Source of the DNA: DATMXS01 sp050260275
Lineage (GTDB): Bacteria; Acidobacteriota; Terriglobia; Bryobacterales; Bryobacteraceae
Assembly (NCBI GenBank): GCA_050260275.1
Contig: JBLNBX010000175.1
Coordinates: forward strand, 1 to 8,824
Reading direction: 5' to 3'
DNA: 8,824 nt
Shown here: one piece after another, positions 1 through 6,353 of the stretch
Layout of the letters: each line of letters starts with the position of its first letter
How positions within the stretch are numbered: the first letter of the stretch is position 1
Translations under genes and position numbers: made by a program
The notes under the pieces: generated by a model
Told to the model about the DNA's origin: nothing
Database searches by the model: none
What the model saw: the letters and a program-made list of their open reading frames with translations, nothing else

Positions 1-9
1 GTTTCGGTC

Positions 10-37
10 ATGAGAGGGGCTGTACGGCCCCTCTCAT
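10..37 (-). terminator. Strong hairpin downstream of the Gfo/Idh/MocA gene, possible terminator
   Basis: A perfect 11-bp inverted repeat (ATGAGAGGGGC at 10-20, GCCCCTCTCAT at 27-37) with a 6-nt loop lies about 20 nt beyond the stop codon of the minus-strand oxidoreductase. Its position and GC-rich stem fit a transcription terminator. Read on the minus strand, however, the stem is followed by GACCGAAAC rather than a T-run, so it would be a poor classical intrinsic terminator. It may instead act as an RNA 3'-end stabiliser or as a terminator for the unseen gene to the left. Confidence 0.5.
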
Positions 38-38
38 T

Positions 39-73
39 CTAGGACTTCTGGCCGATTCTAGGCCTTTTGGCCG
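39..73 (-). repeat. Imperfect 16-bp direct repeat spanning the stop codon
   Basis: Segments 39-54 and 58-73 match at 14 of 16 positions, with a 19-nt period. On the minus strand each copy reads as the last codons of the oxidoreductase followed by TAG: G-Q-K-A-stop in the first copy and G-Q-K-S-stop in the second. The simplest reading is a slippage duplication of the 3' end of the gene. It leaves the protein unchanged, because the first stop is used. Confidence 0.5.
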
Positions 74-1449
74 GAGGTGTTCCGGCCCATCTTCTCTATC
101 TCGTTGAAGTACACGCGCCGGCCTTCATCCATGGCCAGGTTCGCGAGGATGACCATGGTGGAGTCGTGCAGGCCGATCTCGACGTCGGCCGCCGGCTTCC
201 GGCCGGTACGGCAGCACTCGAAGAAGCTGTCGAGCGAGGCGTCGACGGGGTTGACCTCTTCCTGCGGGACCATGACGCCCTTGCGATACAGCCACAAGCG
301 GGCGAACTTCATCTCGCGCTCGAGGAACGACTCCTTGCCAGTCACGTTGTCCTTGGACAGTATGATCGGCAACCCGCGCTTGCCCGACGCCGTGCTGACC
401 AGCGTCGCGCTCGCCAGTGCTGCTCCCTGCTTGCTCCCGGCAGCAGGCGTGGGCTGGTTCGCGCTCGGCTCGTAGTACCACAGCGCCAGCGCGGGCTCGC
501 GGTCCGTGCCGACGGTGATCTCGATCGTGCCCTCGGTGCCCATGATGACCTCGCCGAACTCGGTCCGCTGCCCCTGGAACTGCGTCAGGTGGTTGTTCGT
601 GCAGATCGACTGGTAGATCATCTTCTGGCCGGCGGGGTACTTCAGGATGAGCTGGATGTTGTCGTACACCGTGCGGCCGTCCTTGATGAACTCGTTGCCG
701 CCCACGCCAGTGACGAACTCGGGAGTGGAGCCGAACATCCAGTCAGCCACGTCGATCTGGTGCGAGCCCAGCTCGGCCGTCAGGCCGCCCGAAAACTCGC
801 GGAACAGCCGCCACGCGGATTCCTTTCCGCGCGCCGGGTCGATATTCATGCGCCAGCCGGGATTGCGGTTCCACTGCGCGTAGATGTGCGTGACCTTCCC
901 GAGCATGCCCTTGTCGATCATTTCCTTCGCGGTGCGGTAGAACTGGCTGTACCGCCGCTGGAGACCGACCTGGATCACCTGCTTGGGCCGTTGCGCATGC
1001 AGCTCCCGCAGCTCGTGAACCTCCTCGGGCTTGAAGACCAGGCTCTTCTCGCAAAACACGTGCTTGCCGGCGAGCAAGGCGTCTTTCATGATCGGGAAGT
1101 GCTTGTAAAGCGGCGTCGCGATGATAACGGCGTCAACGTCGCGGCGCGACAACAGCTCGCGATAGTCCTTGTAACCCTTCGGATTGTTGCCCGCCGCATC
1201 GATGCCCTTCTTGAGATTGGGCTCGAAGATGTCGCACACAGCCACGCACCGGCCCGAATCGACATTCTGGAGGTGCTGGAGGAGGTAGGTTCCGCGGCTG
1301 CCCGTGCCGATAACGCCGTACGACACCTGGTTGCCCGCCGCCTTGACCTTCCGGATATGCGGAGCAGCGAGCGTCGCCGCGCTCGCAACCGAGACAGCGC
1401 CGGCGGTCTTGAGCACGTCGCGCCGGCTGACCTTCGTTGCTTCTGGCAT
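58..1449 (-). CDS. Tat-exported Gfo/Idh/MocA family NAD(P)-dependent oxidoreductase
   Basis: Predicted 463-residue oxidoreductase of the glucose-fructose oxidoreductase/inositol dehydrogenase superfamily. Residues 8-38 form a twin-arginine signal (SRRDVLK followed by an Ala-rich stretch), so the folded, cofactor-loaded enzyme is probably exported. A Rossmann fold starts at residue 44 with the nucleotide loop GTGSRG (48-53). The family's conserved catalytic lysine lies in EKS (134-136, usually EKP). A GSHQIDVADW segment gives the H-x3-D of the substrate domain. Family members oxidise or epimerise sugars, inositols or related polyols; the substrate cannot be told here. The ATG start at 1449 has an AGAGGG ribosome site (1455-1460) 5 nt upstream. 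Length is typical of Tat-type members. The gene appears monocistronic, with a putative promoter at 1522-1551 and a hairpin after the stop. Confidence 0.93.
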   Translation of the reverse strand: MPEATKVSRRDVLKTAGAVSVASAATLAAPHIRKVKAAGNQVSYGVIGTGSRGTYLLQHLQNVDSGRCVAVCDIFEPNLKKGIDAAGNNPKGYKDYRELLSRRDVDAVIIATPLYKHFPIMKDALLAGKHVFCEKSLVFKPEEVHELRELHAQRPKQVIQVGLQRRYSQFYRTAKEMIDKGMLGKVTHIYAQWNRNPGWRMNIDPARGKESAWRLFREFSGGLTAELGSHQIDVADWMFGSTPEFVTGVGGNEFIKDGRTVYDNIQLILKYPAGQKMIYQSICTNNHLTQFQGQRTEFGEVIMGTEGTIEITVGTDREPALALWYYEPSANQPTPAAGSKQGAALASATLVSTASGKRGLPIILSKDNVTGKESFLEREMKFARLWLYRKGVMVPQEEVNPVDASLDSFFECCRTGRKPAADVEIGLHDSTMVILANLAMDEGRRVYFNEIEKMGRNTSGQKA

Positions 1450-1521
1450 GGAAACCCTCTATCGAGACGCCCCGCTGGACTGAACAGGTTACAGGACAAT
1501 CCTTGGAGCGTACAAGCTTTG

Positions 1522-1551
1522 AGTATAGGTGCTTTGCCGAGAGCCGCGCAA
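1522..1551 (-). promoter_or_regulatory. Putative sigma-70 promoter of the Gfo/Idh/MocA gene
   Basis: On the minus strand a -10 hexamer TATACT (1522-1527, one mismatch to consensus) follows a weak -35 TTGCGC (1546-1551, 3 of 6 matches) at an 18-nt spacing. Transcription would start near 1515, leaving a leader of about 65 nt before the ATG at 1449. It sits in the 120-nt gap between the BrkB-like gene and the oxidoreductase, so the two are probably not obligately co-transcribed. The -35 is poor, so this is tentative. Confidence 0.4.
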
Positions 1552-1569
1552 ACCCCTCGAAAACCGGGA

Positions 1570-2442
1570 TCACAGCCCCTCCGGCTGCGCCACGGGCTCC
1601 CGGCCTTCGCCCCGGGCGGCGCGCCGGGCGGCCCATTCGGCCCCCGCAAGCAGCAGCATTGAGCCCAGGAAGCTCCACAGAACGATCAGCACCGAGTACT
1701 TGAACGGGCCGTACTCGCGGCCCAGTTTGTCGAGCCACAGGGGGAACGTGAGCAGGTTCACGTACTTGAAGACCTCGAGCGCGAGACCCACGGCGACCGC
1801 GGGCGGCAGCACCGCCCTCCAGTCGATCTTCGCGTTCGGCAGAAGCCAGTAGATCAGGAACAGCGACAGAATTGATACCGGGACGGCGGCTGCCTTGTAC
1901 GCCGCAACCTGGAGCAGCCGCGCGAGCGGCCAGTTGTCAGCGATGGTCTTCACGTTGAGACCCGTAAGCAGTGTGGACAGAAGCGCCAGGCTGCCGCAGA
2001 TGAGTATCAGGCCAAGGCTGACAATCTGGTTTTTCACGTAGCTGCGGTTCTCTTTGATGCCCCAGGCGCGGTTGAGGGCCACCTCGAGCGGCTCGAAAAC
2101 GCCGTTGGCCGTGATGATCAGCACGCAGACGGAGAATAAGCTCAACTCCGGCCGCCCACGGAGATAGATGGGCAGGTTGCGAAAGACGAAGTTGTCGCCG
2201 AAGTAGTCATTCAGCACCAGTGACATGGCCGCGCGGGTGGCCTCGATACCGAGCAGAAGGTAGCAGACGTACCCGATAACGATGAGCAGTGGGAAGAACG
2301 ACAGCAGCACGTTGGCGGCAATCGAGAACCCGTGAACGTGCACCTCCGTCTGCATCCAGTAGCGAAGCGTAGGCGCCAGCGCGCGCCACAGGGTGCGCCG
2401 CCGCGGTTCGCTCAGCGCAGCGGTTAAGCGAGGGACCTGCAC
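1570..2442 (-). CDS. YihY/virulence factor BrkB family inner-membrane protein
   Basis: Predicted 290-residue multi-pass inner-membrane protein of the YihY/BrkB (formerly 'ribonuclease BN') family. Hydrophobic segments lie near residues 41-63, 99-114, 140-162, 177-199, 208-226 and 247-268, matching the family's six-helix plan. Family-like landmarks are the N-terminal LLSFFPLL (46-53), the ALNRAWGIKE segment (122-131) and the C-terminal YGPFKYSVLIVLW helix (244-256). The family's biochemical role is unsettled; transport roles have been proposed, and the old ribonuclease and serum-resistance labels should not be trusted. The tail from about 270 is Arg/Glu-rich and cytoplasmic. The start is taken as GTG at 2442. 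No convincing ribosome site precedes it or the in-frame ATG at 2355, so the N-terminus is uncertain. No clear promoter is seen upstream. Confidence 0.88.
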   Translation of the reverse strand: MQVPRLTAALSEPRRRTLWRALAPTLRYWMQTEVHVHGFSIAANVLLSFFPLLIVIGYVCYLLLGIEATRAAMSLVLNDYFGDNFVFRNLPIYLRGRPELSLFSVCVLIITANGVFEPLEVALNRAWGIKENRSYVKNQIVSLGLILICGSLALLSTLLTGLNVKTIADNWPLARLLQVAAYKAAAVPVSILSLFLIYWLLPNAKIDWRAVLPPAVAVGLALEVFKYVNLLTFPLWLDKLGREYGPFKYSVLIVLWSFLGSMLLLAGAEWAARRAARGEGREPVAQPEGL

Positions 2443-2501
2443 GGCAATTTTCAGGGTAGCGCGGCGCGAAGCCTGCCATGCACTGGCGCCGCATCAGGGG
2501 C

Positions 2502-2563
2502 CTCGAGCCCGCGCAGGGCTTCAGCCCTGCGAATCGAGCGCCATCGCCGCAAAGGCTAAAGCC
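2502..2563. repeat. REP-like intergenic double-hairpin element
   Basis: The 204-nt gap 2443-2646 has no credible gene but holds two neighbouring hairpins. The first is CGCAGGGC (2512-2519), loop TTCA, GCCCTGCG (2524-2531), framed by an outer stem CTCGA (2502-2506) / TCGAG (2534-2538). The second is GGCT-AA-AGCC (2554-2563). A GGGCTTCAGCCC core followed by GGCTAAAGCCC recalls repeated intergenic elements I associate with acidobacterial and related genomes, from memory and not checked here. It lies after the DUF4097 operon and before the BrkB-like gene, so it may also end or protect the operon transcript. Confidence 0.5.
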
Positions 2564-2646
2564 CGATGTGACACGCGCTCTATCGGCATGGATGCGCAAC
2601 GCAGGCCGCAAGCCGCCTTGCCATCCTCACGTGCGCTGAAAACTTG

Positions 2647-4095
2647 TCAGTGCCGCTGCACTTGGAGCCCGCGAATGTCCGCCTCGCTCCTGGCGGGGTC
2701 TTTCTCTGCATCGGAATCGCGGGCCCCGTTATCTTTCCGGATCGTGATATTTCCGCGCTCGACGGAAAGCGTGATCGTGTTCCCCGCGGCGTTGCGCGAC
2801 GCGATCGTCGCGCCGCGGCGCGTGTCGCCGCTTGCGACCTCGAGGTCCGGGCCGAACTCGTTGATTATTTCGCCGCGTTCGGTCGTACCCTTCAGGGAGA
2901 AGCGGGCCGACTCCGGCAAACTGAGCTCAATCTCGCCCACTCGTGCGCGCACGTCTATCTTCGGCGTGGTCTTGCCGCTCGGGCGCAGTATGATGTCCCC
3001 GCGCTCGACGGCAATCTCGACCGCGTCGGTGAAGTTCTCCAACTGCACGTCGCGCGAGCGGTTCGTAACCAGCCGTATGGGACCCACAATATTGGAGCCG
3101 GTGAAATTACCGAGGTCCATCTGCACCCTGCCCGGGATACGCTCCGCCCGGAACTCCGTCTGCGGCGTCTGGATGCGAATGCCGCGCGCCAGGTTCCGGA
3201 ACTGAAGATCGCCCGAGTAGGACCCGTTAAGGACCACCTCGCCGCCCATCGCTTCCATCTCCACGTCGCGGCCGCGCCCGCTGGTCACCTCAAAGCTGCC
3301 CTTCACGTTGGCTGCGCGGATGGAGTCCGCACGGCGCACGTCCAGGCGGACGTTACCGCCGATGTCCTGCACCCTCACATCGCCGCTGTCGCTGCTGACC
3401 TCGACCGCACCGTTTACGCCGGAGATCTCGAAGCTGCCCGAGCGCGCTCGCACCTCGAGCGCGAGCGAACGCGGAACGGTGATGTCCAGGTCGGCCGAGA
3501 CGCGCTGCTCACCGGTGATACGGTCCTGATTGGTGCGTACTACGAGCTGGTCGGCCTGCGCAGTAACCTCGAGCGGCGTGGAGCGGTCGGCAGCCGCCGC
3601 GGCGTCCTCGTCGAGAGCGCGCACGGACTTGCGCCCGGCGATGGTCACCTCATCCACGTCGCTGCCCACGATGCGCATATCGCCGCGCAGGTTCTCCACG
3701 AGCAGCTTGCGGGCCTGCGCGGCGGGCGCCTTCTGCTGGGGAATGGGAAACTCGTAGCCCTGCCCGAACATCTCCAGCTTGTTGATGTGGATAAACGGCG
3801 GTAGCATGCGCCAGCGCTGCTGATTAGCGACGTAAAGGCCAGAGCCTATGACAGCGATAAGAACCACCAGCACCCACTCTCCGCCCGAGATGCCGGAGTG
3901 CGGCAGCGGCCGGCGGTGGGCCGCCATAGCGAGCAGCTCCAACAGCCGCACGCTACCCCAGACGATCAGCAGGAACGGCCAGAAGCGCCCCGCCAATTCG
4001 AATGACGGCAAATCGGGCCGGAACGAACCCAACAGGAACCAGATGCCGATCAGAATGATCAGAATCGGCCCTACCAGCGATCCTCGTTGTTTCAT
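2647..4095 (-). CDS. Membrane-anchored DUF4097-type beta-repeat protein with LiaF-like N-terminal hairpin
   Basis: Predicted 482-residue protein. The N-terminus holds three membrane segments (about 8-24, 38-58 and 73-91). The first two form a LiaI/LiaF-like hairpin ending in the motif RFWPFLLIVWG (37-47). From about residue 130 to 460 the chain alternates short beta strands with Gly/Asp/Asn turns and recurring 'GxVxVxxxxGDVxV'-type units, as in DUF4097 (putative adhesin) beta-repeat domains that fold as a parallel beta-solenoid. The C-terminus is charged. Related proteins sit in envelope-stress loci; here it closes the ECF sigma operon and could be its sensor or effector. The ATG overlaps the previous gene's stop by 4 nt (ATGA) and has a GGGAGG ribosome site 6 nt upstream, which supports translational coupling. 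The side of the membrane carrying the beta domain cannot be fixed by eye. Confidence 0.85.
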   Translation of the reverse strand: MKQRGSLVGPILIILIGIWFLLGSFRPDLPSFELAGRFWPFLLIVWGSVRLLELLAMAAHRRPLPHSGISGGEWVLVVLIAVIGSGLYVANQQRWRMLPPFIHINKLEMFGQGYEFPIPQQKAPAAQARKLLVENLRGDMRIVGSDVDEVTIAGRKSVRALDEDAAAAADRSTPLEVTAQADQLVVRTNQDRITGEQRVSADLDITVPRSLALEVRARSGSFEISGVNGAVEVSSDSGDVRVQDIGGNVRLDVRRADSIRAANVKGSFEVTSGRGRDVEMEAMGGEVVLNGSYSGDLQFRNLARGIRIQTPQTEFRAERIPGRVQMDLGNFTGSNIVGPIRLVTNRSRDVQLENFTDAVEIAVERGDIILRPSGKTTPKIDVRARVGEIELSLPESARFSLKGTTERGEIINEFGPDLEVASGDTRRGATIASRNAAGNTITLSVERGNITIRKDNGARDSDAEKDPARSEADIRGLQVQRH

Positions 4096-4316
4096 TCGCC
4101 GCCTCCCATGAAGGGCGGGCCCGCATCATAGTCCGAGATGGACCGTGCCGCAGCCATCTCGAGCAGCTTCATCACTCCGAAGACGATCAGCAGCATCGGC
4201 CACGTGCGCGTGAACGGCCACCCCGCGTAGTAATCCGCCACAAACAGCGCGCCAAGCGTGATCAGCATGATCGGCCCGCGCGCCGCGCGCAGCAGGGAAT
4301 AGCTAGCGTCTCGCAT
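4092..4316 (-). CDS. Small two-helix membrane protein, LiaI/LiaF-like (DUF5668-type) hairpin
   Basis: Predicted 74-residue membrane protein made almost entirely of one hydrophobic hairpin: helix one at about 14-30 (GPIMLITLGALFVAD), a short turn, then TWPMLLIVFGVMKLLE (38-53). It closely resembles the N-terminal hairpin of the next gene and the C-terminal hairpin of the preceding one, so the three look like paralogous modules. The ATG at 4316 lies inside the preceding gene, overlapping it by 14 nt, with an AGGGGGGG purine run 4 nt upstream serving as ribosome site. Its stop overlaps the next start by 4 nt. The tail is Gly/Pro-rich. Function is unknown; assembly with its two neighbours in the inner membrane is an inference. 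It could alternatively be made fused to the preceding protein through a frameshift at the G7 run. Confidence 0.78.
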   Translation of the reverse strand: MRDASYSLLRAARGPIMLITLGALFVADYYAGWPFTRTWPMLLIVFGVMKLLEMAAARSISDYDAGPPFMGGGE

Positions 4317-4974
4317 CGGACCCCCCCTGTCCCGGGAAAGCGTCGTCGGGGCCGCTCATCCGCGAGTACAGCATGTAAGCGCCCAGCCCGATCAGCAGGA
4401 GTGGCCAGAAGCGCGCGATATCCCTGAAGTGGAGTATGTCCATCGTGCTCAGGAAGAACAGCACGCCGAGCCCGATCAGCACGAACGGCGCCACGGTGCC
4501 ACCGCGCCGCGCCGACCGGAGCGGGAAGATGCTTGAAAACTCGTCCGGCACCAATCCGAGTTGGCGCTTGCGCGCCGTGTGATACGCCTCGAACGCCATG
4601 TAAAACCACCAGACTGCGATCAGAAGTCCGAATAGGGGCTCCAACCCCTCCGCGGCGCCCGAACTGACTATCGTGATCAGCGTACCGAAGATAACGATGT
4701 GGATGATGTTCTTCGCGTACTGGCCGTTGTAGATGGCGCCGACGCCAAAGAAAAAGCTCAACAGGAAAGCGAGAGCGGGCGAACCGGACCCTGACTGGCG
4801 GGGCGGCGCCGCCCCATGTGACTGGGGCTGAGGAGGCGTCACGACCGGCCGGGGCGCGTGCTCTTCGCAAACGATGGTGCCATGAACCGGACGCTGGCAC
4901 GCCTGGCACAACGGCCTGCCGCACGTTCGGCAGAACGCCACTGCCGCAACGTCCGTATGTTTATAGCAGTTCAT
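4303..4974 (-). CDS. B-box zinc-finger membrane protein with TM2-like and DUF5668-like domains
   Basis: Predicted 223-residue protein in three parts. Residues 3-39 form a B-box-type zinc site with eight ligands spaced C3-x2-H6, C15-x2-C18, C23-x2-C26, H31, C36-x2-H39. A Pro/Gln linker follows (41-64). Next come membrane segments at about 66-104 (FFFGVGAIYNGQYAKN, TM2-domain-like) and 113-130. Last is a C-terminal hairpin (160-203) with FWPLLLIGLG, the module shared with the two downstream genes. Bacterial B-box fingers are usually cytoplasmic protein-binding elements, so this may link the cytoplasm to a membrane assembly (inference). The ATG at 4974 follows the anti-sigma stop by 3 nt and has an AGGAG ribosome site about 9 nt upstream, inside the anti-sigma gene. 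The last codons carry a seven-G run (4321-4327). No enzymatic motif is seen. Confidence 0.85.
   Translation of the reverse strand: MNCYKHTDVAAVAFCRTCGRPLCQACQRPVHGTIVCEEHAPRPVVTPPQPQSHGAAPPRQSGSGSPALAFLLSFFFGVGAIYNGQYAKNIIHIVIFGTLITIVSSGAAEGLEPLFGLLIAVWWFYMAFEAYHTARKRQLGLVPDEFSSIFPLRSARRGGTVAPFVLIGLGVLFFLSTMDILHFRDIARFWPLLLIGLGAYMLYSRMSGPDDAFPGQGGSDARR
4321..4327 (-). other. G7 homopolymer run in the overlap of two membrane-protein genes
   Basis: Seven consecutive C on the plus strand give G7 in the mRNA, near the end of the B-box gene and just before the ATG of the 74-residue gene. Loss of one G, by mutation or transcriptional slippage, or a +1 ribosomal shift, would move the reading frame directly into the downstream gene, passing its ATG and joining the two proteins. 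The run also forms the core of the downstream ribosome site, which is a simpler reason for its existence. Confidence 0.5.
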
Positions 4975-4977
4975 GAC

Positions 4978-5616
4978 TTATTTCTCCTGCTCCCCAGTAC
5001 GCAAGCCGCTGGCGGAAGCTCCGCCGGCTTTCTGCTGGGGTGTGACTTTCGGCTGAGCCCCCCATTCCGGCTGGCTCGGTTCCGGCGCGGCGGCGTTCCC
5101 TTCGGTCCATTCCCGCAACTGAGTCTGAATCTCATAAACCAGCCGGATGTTTTCGTAAAACTTCACGGTCCGTTCCCAGGCGCGGTGGATCTTGTACTCC
5201 ACCGCCGTGACGATGTTGGCCGGCCGCAGGTCGTTCAGCGTGAGCTGCCGCGGGGAGATGCCCACGAAGCGCGCCAGCAGCGAGAACGACAGGATCGTCA
5301 TGGCAAAGCCCATCGCGAAGCGCGGTTGCAGTATGGGCTGTATCCAGTTGTGCAGCAGGCGTCTCAAGCCCTTCGGCTGCTCGGGTTTGGCCTTGAAGGC
5401 CTCCGGCAGCTCGAAGAGTATCCGCGTCATCAGCTCGGGCGGAGCCTCCACCGGCGGAACCTGCTGCATGAACCCGATCGCGGCCGAGATGTCGCGGGCC
5501 ATCGCGGCGCAAAGCTCGCAGGAGGCCAGGTGGGTTTCCACTTCCAGCCTTCCGGCGGCGTCGAGCGTCCCGTCCAGGTAGTCGCAATAACGGATCTCGA
5601 GATCGGCGCAGTTCAT
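4978..5616 (-). CDS. Zinc-binding membrane anti-sigma factor (zf-HC2/ZAS type)
   Basis: Predicted 212-residue partner of the upstream ECF sigma factor. The N-terminus has the anti-sigma zinc motif H29-x3-C33-x2-C36 (HLASCELC), with C3 or C11 as likely further ligand. In the family this cytoplasmic domain binds and holds the sigma factor. A single membrane helix follows at about 100-118. Beyond it lies a mainly helical region (about 133-175, including VKFYENIRLVYEIQTQLREW) and then a Pro/Gln/Gly-rich tail of low complexity. The post-membrane region would be the sensing part, probably outside the cytoplasm (inference). The start ATG overlaps the sigma stop by 4 nt (ATGA), with AAGGTG just upstream, indicating translational coupling that keeps the two proteins in proportion. 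The 3' end lies 3 nt before the B-box gene. Confidence 0.88.
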   Translation of the reverse strand: MNCADLEIRYCDYLDGTLDAAGRLEVETHLASCELCAAMARDISAAIGFMQQVPPVEAPPELMTRILFELPEAFKAKPEQPKGLRRLLHNWIQPILQPRFAMGFAMTILSFSLLARFVGISPRQLTLNDLRPANIVTAVEYKIHRAWERTVKFYENIRLVYEIQTQLREWTEGNAAAPEPSQPEWGAQPKVTPQQKAGGASASGLRTGEQEK

Positions 5617-6308
5617 ACGAGCACCTTCTGGCGGCGCAGGATCCGCGCCAGCTCGGCGCGGCCGCGGTTCAATCTCGACTTGACGGTGCCTTCCGGCACC
5701 TTCAGCACCTTTGCGATCTCCTTATACTCGAACCCCTCCAGATCCCGCAGAATGACCGTCTCGCGCAGCTCCGGGGACAGCTTCGCAAGCGCGGACTGTA
5801 ACAGTTCGCTCGCCTCGCGGCCGGCCAGCATGCCGTCGGTCCGCGACTCCAGAGCCGTCTTCTCCTCAAGCACCGGAAGCTGATCCTCGATGGAATCGCT
5901 CATCCGGTCCATGCGCGAGCGGCGGTAGTGATCGATCAGCAGGTTCCGGGCAACGCGCGTGATCCAGACCGAAAGCGACCCCTCGCCGGCCCGGAAACTC
6001 TTGAGAGAACGGAAGATGCGAAGGAAGACTTCCTGGGTCAGGTCCTGGGCTTCGGACTCCTTGCCGGTGAAGCGGTAGCATAGGGAGTAAACACGCCTGG
6101 TGTAGGACTTGACCATGTTTTCCCACGAGGTCTCGTCTCCGTTCAGGCACCGTTCCACAAGGTCCAGGTCCGGGTCCAAGCTGTTCCCTATCAACGTCCT
6201 GCGGCAGCCTAGCAGTCCGCTTCCATCACCTGCGGCGGCAGCAGTCTCAGCCGGCGTCCGCTTGTCTGCGGGCCAGGCGGCCAGAAACGTTGCTGCGGTC
6301 GCTGCCAC
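5613..6308 (-). CDS. ECF-subfamily RNA polymerase sigma factor (RpoE-like)
   Basis: Group 4 sigma factor, 231 residues from the GTG at 6308. Region 2 spans about 62-130 and contains DLTQEVFLRIFRSLKSF (core binding and -10 recognition) and NLLIDHYRR. Region 4 spans about 170-222, with LSPELRETVILRD and the helix-turn-helix EIAKVLKVPEGTVKSRLNRG that reads the -35. It presumably directs transcription of its own operon and other envelope genes when released by the anti-sigma factor encoded next. The start is uncertain. GTG 6308 has a GGAGG site 9 nt upstream but adds a 43-residue Ala-rich extension unlike most ECF factors. TTG 6179 gives 188 residues, the usual size, with AGGGA 5 nt upstream (6185-6189). 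No in-frame ATG precedes region 2. Function is secure; the N-terminus is not. Confidence 0.92.
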   Translation of the reverse strand: MAATAATFLAAWPADKRTPAETAAAAGDGSGLLGCRRTLIGNSLDPDLDLVERCLNGDETSWENMVKSYTRRVYSLCYRFTGKESEAQDLTQEVFLRIFRSLKSFRAGEGSLSVWITRVARNLLIDHYRRSRMDRMSDSIEDQLPVLEEKTALESRTDGMLAGREASELLQSALAKLSPELRETVILRDLEGFEYKEIAKVLKVPEGTVKSRLNRGRAELARILRRQKVLV

Positions 6309-6353
6309 TGTCCTCGTCCTCCGAGCCTGCCCAGTACCGCCGGCCCGTCCGGC

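Noticed and set aside
67..1662. Long plus-strand open frame (531 codons) antisense to the Gfo/Idh/MocA gene
   Set aside because: It is rich in Arg, Ala, Leu, His and Val without any domain, while the minus strand encodes a clear enzyme with Tat signal, Rossmann motif and catalytic lysine. Such antisense frames are common in GC-rich DNA.
2207..2611. Possible 134-codon minus-strand gene covering the REP-like element
   Set aside because: Half of it is out of frame with the BrkB-like gene and the rest translates the palindromic repeat; no ribosome site or domain.
2608..2621. GCAAG-CCGC-CTTGC hairpin about 30 nt after the DUF4097 stop, as operon terminator
   Set aside because: The stem is only 5 bp and no T-run follows on the minus strand; too weak to call.
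2644..3804. Plus-strand open frame (386 codons) antisense to the DUF4097 protein
   Set aside because: It is of low complexity and Ala/Arg/Leu/His-rich with no recognisable motif; the minus-strand gene has membrane helices, beta repeats, a ribosome site and operon overlaps.
4858..5883. Plus-strand open frame (341 codons) across the anti-sigma and sigma genes
   Set aside because: It crosses two well-supported minus-strand genes, has no domain and is arginine-rich, as expected for a shadow frame.
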